Part shown: in pieces, positions 32,037-38,789 of the stretch
Numbering within the stretch: the stretch's first letter is position 1
Layout of the letters: every line of letters starts with the position of its first letter
Assembly (NCBI GenBank): GCA_964370115.1
Contig: CAYJIA010000019.1
Span: forward strand, 1 to 38,789
DNA length: 38,789 nt
Direction: 5' to 3'
Source: SIG603 sp964370115
GTDB lineage: Bacteria > Bacillota > Clostridia > Oscillospirales > Acutalibacteraceae
Program-made: the position numbers and the translations under genes
Notes under the pieces: model-generated
Told to the model about the DNA's origin: nothing
Databases searched by the model: none
The model's input: only the letters and a program-made list of their open reading frames with translations

Positions 32037-32495
32037 ATGAGGGCAGTGGTACAAAGGGTAGACACGGCTTCTGTAGTAATAGATAAAGAAGAAAAGAGGA
32101 CTACAGGACAAGGTTTACTGGTTTTTTTAGGAGTAATGAACACCGACACAAAAGAGCAAGCGGATTATCTCGCCAAAAAAATATGTGATTTAAGAATTTT
32201 TACAGATGAAAATGACAAGCTTAACCTAAGTCTTGACGATATATCCGGCGACGTTATGCTCATATCAAATTTCACCCTATCTGCCGACTGTAGGAAAGGT
32301 AGAAGGCCGTCGTTTGACAGGGCGAAAAAGGGTGAGGAGGCTAAAAGTTTATACGAATATTTTAAGAGCTTGCTTTTAGCTAAACTTGGCGAAAACCGTG
32401 TCAAAAGCGGAGAATTTGGTGCACATATGGACATTAACGCGCAAAATAATGGACCTATCACACTCATACTTGACACCGATAATATTGTCAAATAA
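32037..32495 (+). CDS. dtd: D-aminoacyl-tRNA deacylase
   Basis: 152 residues. Removes D-amino acids and glycine mischarged on tRNA. The first motif reads SNFTL at 77-81, where the family normally has SQxxL, so Gln78 is Asn; the second motif NNGPITL keeps the cis Gly-Pro and Thr. MRAVVQRV is the usual start, with GGAGA upstream. Its last 8 bases overlap the convergent lipid kinase gene. Confidence 0.95.
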   Translation: MRAVVQRVDTASVVIDKEEKRTTGQGLLVFLGVMNTDTKEQADYLAKKICDLRIFTDENDKLNLSLDDISGDVMLISNFTLSADCRKGRRPSFDRAKKGEEAKSLYEYFKSLLLAKLGENRVKSGEFGAHMDINAQNNGPITLILDTDNIVK

Positions 32496-33408
32496 GCTTT
32501 TGTGGGATTATAAAATTCATATACTTTTTGCTTAGCATAAATTTTGCGGTATTGTCCTTTTTGCATTCGCCGTCACAATTTACAAAAATACTTTTTTCAC
32601 TGCTAAGCTCAAAACCTTTGCCTTTATAAAAAATTAAATAATCTTTAAACATAGGAGAGTCTAAGTGCTCTCCTTTTTTATATATTTGCACCATTTTAGG
32701 GATTTTAGCAAGGGGAGGCTTTTTTATTAAAACTATGTCAAGCAAGTCGTCATCGGTTTTTGCAGTGGGTGCACAGTGATATCCTCCACCATAGTATTGC
32801 CCGTTTGAACAAAGTGCAAAAAGAAATCTTCCGCTGACGGGGATTACCTCGTCTTCTAAAAAAATACTTCCCTTAACATCGTCGCCTACTTTACCCATAA
32901 AGCATTTGGCAACGGCTAAATCATAGGCAAGTGAACCGCTGACAAGTGGCAGATTTTTAAATTTTGCCATCTCAAATGCCACTTTTGCATCAAAGCCTAT
33001 AGAGCATACATTTGCAGAAAGTCCATGGTTTGAGTCTATTAAATTTACTTTTTTAGATTTGCCGTTTATTTGGTTTTTTATGTTTAAAAAGTCTTCTTTG
33101 CTGCCGAAATTTCGTATGTAGTCATTTCCACTTCCTGTGGGAAAAATTCCGATTTCTACACCTTCTTTACCGTCCACACCTCGCATAATGTCAAGCAAGG
33201 TGCCGTCGCCTCCGACTGCATAAATTCTTACAGGAGTTTCGCCATTTGCAATCTCTTTAGAAATTTTTTCAAGATCACCTTTTTGATCGCTATGATAAAC
33301 TTCGCAGGTCATGCCATTTTCTTTAAGGTAGTCGGCGACTTTTTGGGTATAAATTTTTGACAAACCACTCACGCCCGAGACAGGGTTATAAATTAGAGCA
33401 TACCTCAA
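32488..33408 (-). CDS. diacylglycerol kinase/YegS/BmrU-type lipid kinase
   Basis: 306 residues. YALIYNPVSG, VGGDGTLLDIM (nucleotide-binding GGDGT) and GIFPTGSGNDYIRNFG are the signature blocks of the DAGK catalytic domain, with a C-terminal beta domain. The lipid substrate is unknown. A GTG at 33426 in frame would add 6 residues and overlap the methyltransferase; I prefer the TTG at 33408, which has AGAGGAAG 7-8 bases upstream and starts MRYALIYNP. Cotranscribed with the methyltransferase gene. Confidence 0.92.
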   Translation of the reverse strand: MRYALIYNPVSGVSGLSKIYTQKVADYLKENGMTCEVYHSDQKGDLEKISKEIANGETPVRIYAVGGDGTLLDIMRGVDGKEGVEIGIFPTGSGNDYIRNFGSKEDFLNIKNQINGKSKKVNLIDSNHGLSANVCSIGFDAKVAFEMAKFKNLPLVSGSLAYDLAVAKCFMGKVGDDVKGSIFLEDEVIPVSGRFLFALCSNGQYYGGGYHCAPTAKTDDDLLDIVLIKKPPLAKIPKMVQIYKKGEHLDSPMFKDYLIFYKGKGFELSSEKSIFVNCDGECKKDNTAKFMLSKKYMNFIIPQKLI

Positions 33409-33422
33409 AATTTTACTTCCTC

Positions 33423-34541
33423 TCACTTAAAATATTGGAAAAGCTGGCATTTTAGCATTCCGTTATAAAGCTTTCTTCTCTTATCCGCTTTTTTGCCAAA
33501 GCACTTTTCAAAATCTTCATCAGGAGTTATTACCGAGTAAGACCAGCCTCTTTTGCTCTCAAAGACTTGTCCCATGGTTTTATATATTGCGCGTGCAGTG
33601 TTTACGTCCAAAAGCCTTTCGCCATATGGTGGGTTGCATATAACACAGCCGTATTCACTTATAGATTTAAAGTCTCTTATATCTCTTACACTTGCGTCAA
33701 TGCATTTTGCAATGCCTGCTTTTTTTGCGTTTTCAAGGCTTAGATTTACGGCGTTTTGGTCAATGTCAAATCCCGTTGCAGTAAAAGTGGTGTTTCTTTT
33801 GATAAGGTCTTTCGCGCGAACCCTCTCTTCGTCCCAAAGGCTTTTATTTATCCAATTAAAGTTTTGTGCCGAGAAATTTCTTTTTATTCCAGGTGCAACA
33901 TTTAGGGCATACATTGCAGCCTCGATTAGCACTGTTCCAGAGCCACAAAACGGATCGTAAAATGTACCGTCACTTCTAACTCTTGCAATGTTTGCCATGG
34001 CGGCGGCTAGGGTTTCTTTTATCGGTGCGTCTGTCGCTTTTTTTCTGTAACCTCTTTTGTGAAGTCCTGCGCCACTTGTGTCTATCATAAGACTTACCTT
34101 ATCTTTCATAATAAGAAACTGAACTTGATAAGTTGCGCCTTCTTCGCTAAACCAAGTTATATTGTACTTTGATTTAAGCCTTTCTACTATCGCCTTTTTT
34201 ATGATAGACTGACAGTTAGGAACGCTTGCAAGTTGGCTTGACACGCAGCTACCTTTTACTGGGAAGCAGTCGTCACGCCCTATGAAGTTTTCCCAAGGTA
34301 AAGCCTTTACTCCATCAAAAAGCATATCAAAATCTGTTGCGACAAAATCACCGAGGAGGATTTGCACCCTTTCGGAATATCTCAAGTTTATATTTGCCCT
34401 TGCAATAGCGCGCTCGTCGCCGTCAAATAATATTCTTCCATTTTCGGATATGACATTTTCCATACCCATGTTTTTTAAATCGTTTGAAACTAAACCCTCA
34501 ACGCCTAAACGGCAAGGGGTAATCAGTTTGAAATCAGCCAA
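33423..34541 (-). CDS. class I SAM-dependent RNA methyltransferase (RlmL/YpsC-like)
   Basis: 372 residues: N-terminal ferredoxin-like and THUMP domains (about 1-155), then a Rossmann methyltransferase. DPFCGSGTVLIEAA (about 200-213) binds SAM and CNPPYGERL is the N6-adenine/N2-guanine methylase motif NPPY. It resembles the RlmL/YpsC group that makes m2G in 23S rRNA or tRNA. I choose the TTG at 34541 (AGGTG 6 bases upstream, product begins MADFKLITPCRLG); the GTG at 34550 is an alternative. Upstream of the lipid kinase gene, with an overlap of stop and the alternative GTG. Confidence 0.9.
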   Translation of the reverse strand: MADFKLITPCRLGVEGLVSNDLKNMGMENVISENGRILFDGDERAIARANINLRYSERVQILLGDFVATDFDMLFDGVKALPWENFIGRDDCFPVKGSCVSSQLASVPNCQSIIKKAIVERLKSKYNITWFSEEGATYQVQFLIMKDKVSLMIDTSGAGLHKRGYRKKATDAPIKETLAAAMANIARVRSDGTFYDPFCGSGTVLIEAAMYALNVAPGIKRNFSAQNFNWINKSLWDEERVRAKDLIKRNTTFTATGFDIDQNAVNLSLENAKKAGIAKCIDASVRDIRDFKSISEYGCVICNPPYGERLLDVNTARAIYKTMGQVFESKRGWSYSVITPDEDFEKCFGKKADKRRKLYNGMLKCQLFQYFK

Positions 34542-34595
34542 AATTATCACCTACTATATTTATTTGTTGTTTTATCAATTGTACCACAGTATAGC

Positions 34596-35378
34596 TTAAA
34601 AAGAAAGCAAGGACTGATATATTTTCAAATCGCGGTCTGTAAACACGTTAAACACAACGTTTAATGTGTTGCAATCTTGTTTTAAAAACTCTATTACCGT
34701 ATCGACTGCAATCTTTGCGGCCTCGTCTTGTGGGAAGCAAAAAACACCTGTAGAAATACAGCAAAAGGCAATGGACTCTATTTCGTTTTTTACGGCAAGT
34801 TCTAGGCAAGACCTATAGCAGTTTGCAAGAAGAGCCCTATCTTTATCGGTGAGTTTTCCAGAAATTATAGGCCCTACAGTGTGAATAACATAGTCGCTTG
34901 GAAGATTGTAGGCAGATGTGATTTTTGCCGTGCCAGTTTCTTCTTCGTGACCTTGATTTTGCATGATTTTGTCACATTCAAGCCTAAGCTGTACTCCTGA
35001 TAGCGTGTGGATTATGTTGTCTATACAAGAATGGCAAGGCTGAAAACAGCCCAAAAGTGCGGAGTTTGCGGCATTTACTATAGCGCCTATCTTCAAGGTG
35101 GTGATGTCACCCTGCCACAAATATATTTTATCATTTATTGCAGTAGGCGATAAAGTTTTGTAGTCTATAATACCACGCTCTTTTATTTCCTTTTGTAGGT
35201 ATGCGTCTTGTATTTTTAGAAATTCATCACTTATAGGCTTTGGTGGGCGCACATTAAAAAGAGAGCGCAAAAGATTTTTTCTATCGCTTTCGCTAATAGG
35301 TATTTGAATGTGACTGTAATTTTCGTTCTCGTTTAAAAGATAACTTATTAAGTGCATTAGCTTATCGTTTTGAGTCAT
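34596..35378 (-). CDS. zinc-dependent macrodomain protein-ADP-ribose hydrolase
   Basis: 260 residues: a helical N-terminal region (about 1-80) of the kind found in SirTM-linked macrodomain proteins, then a macrodomain with WQGDITTLKIGAIVNAANSALLG, the Zn motif GCFQPCHSCIDNIIH (Cys111, His116 and Cys118 as likely ligands), GTAKITSAYNLPSDYVIHTVGP and FCCISTGVFCFPQDEAA. Family members remove mono-ADP-ribose from GcvH-L, undoing SirTM. The SirTM gene is 4.6 kb away on the other strand, not in an operon. AAGGAGAA lies upstream of the ATG. Confidence 0.93.
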   Translation of the reverse strand: MTQNDKLMHLISYLLNENENYSHIQIPISESDRKNLLRSLFNVRPPKPISDEFLKIQDAYLQKEIKERGIIDYKTLSPTAINDKIYLWQGDITTLKIGAIVNAANSALLGCFQPCHSCIDNIIHTLSGVQLRLECDKIMQNQGHEEETGTAKITSAYNLPSDYVIHTVGPIISGKLTDKDRALLANCYRSCLELAVKNEIESIAFCCISTGVFCFPQDEAAKIAVDTVIEFLKQDCNTLNVVFNVFTDRDLKIYQSLLSF

Positions 35379-35447
35379 GGTAATTCTCCTTGTATAAATA
35401 TGTAAAAGCTACCAAAAATAATTATATCTTATTCTTGGAGGGATTTT

Positions 35448-37058
35448 TTGTTAGTTTCTAAAAAAAGATTTATAGTGGTAATGGCATTGCTTGCCTTGCT
35501 TTATATCTATGCGATAGTAAATGTGTATTTTGCATCATTTAATAATGACTTTAGCAGTGTAGTTGCAAATCAAAGCCAAAGCTCGGCACTGATAACAACC
35601 TCAAAGGGAACAATATATGACTGCGCGCTACGTCCACTTACAAATGTAGATGAAAGTACGCTCGCCGTGGTAATGCCAGACACTAAAAGCATAGATGAGG
35701 CAAAAAAAATCACAAACTATTTGCCTGACCCGTCGCAGCTAATACAAGACGGAAAGCCTTATTCTATAAAAGTAGATGTTAGGACTGACGGTGAATATGT
35801 GGATTTTTTTGAAGTGCCACAAAGATATGAGGAGGAAAGTCTAGCCTCAAATTTAATAGGTTATATAGACGGCTCTGGAAACGGCGTTACGGGGATAGAA
35901 AAAGCATTTGACGAGATTTTAAGCAAAACAGGCGGAAGCCTTGTGATAAATTACACTTCAAATGCCATTGGCAATATGATTTTAGGCGAGGAGCGCTCTT
36001 ACGAAAATACATTAGATATTAGTGAGGCGGGAATAGCCCTTACCATAGACCGCGAAATACAAGAAGTGGCACAGTCCTATGCCGAAAATTTAGAAAAGGG
36101 AGCGGTAGTGGTTTTAAGTTCACCCGATGCACAGATTAAAGCCGTCGTGAGTACTCCGACTTACAATCAAAATGAGCTGGATGTCGCGTTTGAAAGTGAA
36201 GATGCACCCATGGTGAACAGGGCGTTTTCTGCCTTTGCGCCAGGCTCAGTGTTTAAGCTTGTAATGGCTACAGCGGCACTTAACAGCGGAGTCGACCCAG
36301 ATGAGGAATTTGTATGCACAGGCGAAACGGTTGTTGATGGGATTTCTATGTCTTGTTTTAACGATACAGCACATGGGAGCGTGAATTTGCACACTGCTGT
36401 ACAACATTCTTGTAACTCTTATTTTATTAATTTAGGGTTTAGGTTGTCCTCGCAGGTGCTGTACGAAACCGCAATTAATTTTGGGCTTGGTGTTCCGACA
36501 AAATTGTATGAAGAATATTACAGCGACAGCGGTAATATTCCTAGTGCCCAAACACTACAAAACGGAACACTTGCAAATTTTTCCATAGGACAAGGTGATG
36601 TAACTGTGACGCCGCTACAAGTGGCTTCGGTTGTAAACACGATAATATCTGAGGGAATTTATACGGCTCCGTCGGTATATTTAGGGGAAGTTTCAGATGA
36701 CAAAGAAATCATTCCCTACACAGACAGTCGCTCTGACTTATCGGTGATGGAAAAAACCGTTGCCGACAAGATTAAGAGTTATATGGAAAGTGCCGCAAAA
36801 TATGGCACAGGCAGAGAAGGCGCTGTTGAAGGGTATACAATTGGCACAAAAACAGGAACGGCGCAAACTGGCATACTAGTTGATGAAAAAGCGCTACTAA
36901 ATTACTGGTATGCAGGTTATGTGACAGACGGGGAAGAGTCGTATGTAATAGTCGTGTTAGACGAGGGGGCGACAAGAGGAGAAAACCCAACTGCAAGTGT
37001 TTTTAAGGGTATAGCGGAGTATATAGCAAGTAACTATATGCCTAAAGAGGAAGAGTAA
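35448..37058 (+). CDS. penicillin-binding transpeptidase (class B PBP, PbpA-like)
   Basis: 536 residues. One N-terminal membrane helix (about 5-28), a PBP dimer-like region (about 45-210), then the transpeptidase with Ser267-x-x-Lys (PGSVFKL), Ser321-Cys-Asn (SxN) and Lys468-Thr-Gly. No PASTA domains. Crosslinks peptidoglycan; the size and short N-terminus resemble PbpA-type proteins, which usually pair with a FtsW/RodA-type polymerase, absent here. TTG start with GGAGGG 6 bases upstream. The last 17 bases overlap the convergent kinase gene. Confidence 0.93.
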   Translation: MLVSKKRFIVVMALLALLYIYAIVNVYFASFNNDFSSVVANQSQSSALITTSKGTIYDCALRPLTNVDESTLAVVMPDTKSIDEAKKITNYLPDPSQLIQDGKPYSIKVDVRTDGEYVDFFEVPQRYEEESLASNLIGYIDGSGNGVTGIEKAFDEILSKTGGSLVINYTSNAIGNMILGEERSYENTLDISEAGIALTIDREIQEVAQSYAENLEKGAVVVLSSPDAQIKAVVSTPTYNQNELDVAFESEDAPMVNRAFSAFAPGSVFKLVMATAALNSGVDPDEEFVCTGETVVDGISMSCFNDTAHGSVNLHTAVQHSCNSYFINLGFRLSSQVLYETAINFGLGVPTKLYEEYYSDSGNIPSAQTLQNGTLANFSIGQGDVTVTPLQVASVVNTIISEGIYTAPSVYLGEVSDDKEIIPYTDSRSDLSVMEKTVADKIKSYMESAAKYGTGREGAVEGYTIGTKTGTAQTGILVDEKALLNYWYAGYVTDGEESYVIVVLDEGATRGENPTASVFKGIAEYIASNYMPKEEE

Positions 37059-38061
37059 CTATGAAAGTCGTACTTTTATAAAGTTCGCTTGATACCTCGA
37101 TTTTTCCCCTATGTAGTTCTATAACTTTACTGACTATTGAAAGTCCGAGGCCGTTTCCTTTTGAAGAGCGAGATTTATCAGCCTGATAGAATTTCTCGAA
37201 TATTTTTTCTTTATCCTCTTCACTTACACCTTTACCTGTGTTTGAGATTGTGAAATTAATTTCGTTTTTACTTTTTGACAGTTTTAGGTTTACTGTGCCG
37301 TTTTCGTCGCAAAATTTTACAGCGTTAGAAAATAAATTTTGCCAAACATGAGACAGGAGTTCGGGGTCGCCCAAATAGTCTATTTCGTCTAAATCTATAT
37401 CAAGCTCTAAGTTTTTCTCCGTCCAATTTTTTTCAAATAATAAAACAATCTCACGGATTTGCTCGTCGAGAGAGAAAGTCGACTTATTTAAAAGATTACT
37501 GCTGTTGTCAAGTGATGACAGCAGTAATATATTTCCTGTCATTTTAGCAAGGCGCTTTGAGTTTAAAATTATATTCTCGGAGTATTCCTTGATTTTTTCG
37601 GCGGATACATCATCTTTATTTAGCAAGGTGGCATAACCCTCAATTGCAGCAAGAGGAGTTTTGAATTCATGTGACACATTTCCTATAAAGTCATTGTTCA
37701 TTATATGTGTCATGGCTAAATCCTTTGCCATGAGATTAAAGTTATGCGCCATGTTGTTAAGCTCTAGTAAATTGCTTTTTTCATCTATCCTTATACTGTA
37801 ATTTCCACTTGCAATTTCTTTTGTGGCATCGTCAAGTTCTTTTATAGTATTAATTGAATTTTTGCTCACAAGCTTTGAGGCGATAGTTCCGACAAGAGCA
37901 CTCGCTAAAACTGCAAAAATCAATCTAAAAATTGGAGTCCCCCTATAGCCAAAATCAAAAGGGAAGAAATTGTTTGCTATTATACCTAGTGGAATAGAGC
38001 CCATAAGTAGAAAAAATATAGAAAAGGAAAAAATAGTGCTTATCTTATGTTTTTTTCTCAC
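37042..38061 (-). CDS. sensor histidine kinase
   Basis: 339 residues with two membrane helices (about 8-30 and 44-63) joined by a very short loop, so it has almost no external sensor and probably senses within the membrane. HAMP (about 65-117), HisKA with His131 in NVSHEFKTPLAAIEGY, and HATPase_c (about 225-339; NTGKGVSEED and KGNGLGLSIV). GTG start overlapping the regulator stop by 4 bases (GTGA). Short-loop kinases of this kind often respond to cell-envelope stress. Partner of the regulator upstream. Confidence 0.92.
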   Translation of the reverse strand: MRKKHKISTIFSFSIFFLLMGSIPLGIIANNFFPFDFGYRGTPIFRLIFAVLASALVGTIASKLVSKNSINTIKELDDATKEIASGNYSIRIDEKSNLLELNNMAHNFNLMAKDLAMTHIMNNDFIGNVSHEFKTPLAAIEGYATLLNKDDVSAEKIKEYSENIILNSKRLAKMTGNILLLSSLDNSSNLLNKSTFSLDEQIREIVLLFEKNWTEKNLELDIDLDEIDYLGDPELLSHVWQNLFSNAVKFCDENGTVNLKLSKSKNEINFTISNTGKGVSEEDKEKIFEKFYQADKSRSSKGNGLGLSIVSKVIELHRGKIEVSSELYKSTTFIVTLPL

Positions 38062-38732
38062 GATTTTTCCACCGCCTTAAACCCAAGTCCTCTTACTGTG
38101 GCGATTTCAAAATCTTGATTGTTTTTAAACTTTACCCTAAGCCTACTTATATGAACATCTAAGGTGTGCTCGTCAGACTCTGTGTCGACTCCCCATACAT
38201 AGTCCATTAGTTGCCTTCTTGTAAAGATTTTGTTTTTTGATGAAACGAGTTTGAAAAGTAGGTTAAATTCCTTTTGAGGTAGCTCGACTTCTTCGGTTTT
38301 ACTTGATACAACAAGCGTATCTCCGTTAAACTGTGTGTTTCCTATTGTAATAACATTGTCAGAGTTTAAACCGCTCCTTCTTAAAAGAGCTTCTATACGC
38401 CACATCATTTCGTTTACATCTACGGGCTTTACCATATAGTCATCGGTACCTGCTATAAAGCCTTGTCTTTTATCAAATATACTGTCTTTTGCGGTGATTA
38501 GTAGAGTGGGCATGGTGTATCCCGTTTGCCTTAAATTCTTTATAAGCTCAAAACCGTCCATTCTAGGCATCATTACATCTGATACTACTAAATCAACTTG
38601 GTTTTCATCAAGCACGTCGAATGCCTCTATACCGTCTGTGGCTGTTAAAACATTATATCCTTTCTCGCTTATAACGGTATGAAAAAGCTTGCGAAGTTCG
38701 TAGTCGTCTTCGACTATTAATATATTAATCAT
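38058..38732 (-). CDS. OmpR-family response regulator
   Basis: 224 residues: receiver with Glu8-Asp9-Asp10, phospho-acceptor Asp52 (VVSDVMMP) and Lys in MVKPVDV, then a winged-helix DNA-binding domain (about 125-224; RQLMDYVWGVDTESDEHTLD in part, HISRLRVKF). GGAGGTAA precedes the ATG. Directly upstream lie four GACTAAA repeats. First gene of a kinase/regulator operon; targets unknown. Confidence 0.94.
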   Translation of the reverse strand: MINILIVEDDYELRKLFHTVISEKGYNVLTATDGIEAFDVLDENQVDLVVSDVMMPRMDGFELIKNLRQTGYTMPTLLITAKDSIFDKRQGFIAGTDDYMVKPVDVNEMMWRIEALLRRSGLNSDNVITIGNTQFNGDTLVVSSKTEEVELPQKEFNLLFKLVSSKNKIFTRRQLMDYVWGVDTESDEHTLDVHISRLRVKFKNNQDFEIATVRGLGFKAVEKS

Positions 38733-38756
38733 GATTTATTACCTCCATGTTTTTTT

Positions 38757-38789
38757 GACTAAAGACTAAATTTTTGACTAAAGACTAAA
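38757..38789. repeat. four GACTAAA heptamers upstream of the regulator gene
   Basis: GACTAAA at 38757, 38764, 38776 and 38783: two adjacent pairs separated by TTTTT (period 19), ending exactly at the window edge. On the minus strand they read TTTAGTC and lie 25-57 bp upstream of the regulator start. May be direct-repeat binding sites, or part of a longer tandem repeat cut by the window. Confidence 0.7.

Noticed and set aside
35448..37058. SpoVD or FtsI
   Set aside because: No PASTA domain, short N-terminus and no neighbouring division and cell wall genes; a PbpA-like transpeptidase fits better.

Overview
The window is a gene-dense stretch of a low-GC Firmicutes chromosome, most likely an anaerobic member of the Clostridia. 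The evidence is AT-rich intergenic DNA, strong GGAGG ribosome binding sites, many TTG/GTG starts, a Spo0A homologue, a reverse rubrerythrin beside a PerR-type regulator, and an L27 with the N-terminal extension that the Prp protease removes. I see no rRNA, tRNA, CRISPR array, phage gene or transposase. Most genes are housekeeping or common accessory genes.

Layout. 1-2407: a YaiI/YqxD protein and a PH-domain protein (minus), then purA with its own promoter and terminator. 2434-6280: a GH36 alpha-galactosidase followed by a DUF4091 (GH123-like) protein. 6272-8213: a YtrABC-like operon (GntR repressor, ABC ATPase, ABC-2 permease) whose promoter carries a perfect palindrome between -35 and -10. 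8263-10243: a Cof-type HAD phosphatase, then an L21-type leader and rplU-prp-rpmA. 10241-11420: two small secreted or membrane genes between two nearly identical 60-bp MITE-like repeats. 11489-15823: an Eis-like acetyltransferase, an SH3b lipoprotein, two TrkA/KtrA-type RCK proteins, a PerR-like regulator and reverse rubrerythrin. 16061-18690: an unknown membrane protein, a ThuA plus Gfo/Idh/MocA pair, and a structured non-coding stretch. 18715-20637: two lipoproteins, a ribbon-helix-helix protein and a divergent XRE regulator. 20640-25766: an aldo-keto reductase, then the ddl-murI-DUF1934-argS operon. 25843-28334: a PhoPR-like two-component system with Pho-box-like repeats upstream. 28338-31059: a Bax1-I/YccA membrane protein, a SirTM-like sirtuin and Spo0A. 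31088-37058: an aldose epimerase, dtd, a lipid kinase, an RlmL-like methyltransferase, a zinc macrodomain ADP-ribose hydrolase and a transpeptidase PBP. 37042-38789: a second two-component system, preceded by four GACTAAA heptamers running to the window edge.

Three points stand out. First, a SirTM-type sirtuin (catalytic His replaced by Gln) and a zinc-macrodomain hydrolase, usually operon partners in reversible protein ADP-ribosylation, lie about 4.6 kb apart in separate transcription units, with no GcvH-L or LplA gene in the window. Second, Spo0A has Glu at the phospho-acceptor position and lacks the conserved receiver Lys, while its DNA-binding domain looks intact, so it may not respond to phosphorelay input. 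Third, the two small genes at 10558-11245 sit between direct repeat copies and look like a movable or deletable cassette of unknown function.

All calls come from reading the sequence and recalling family motifs; no database search was made.
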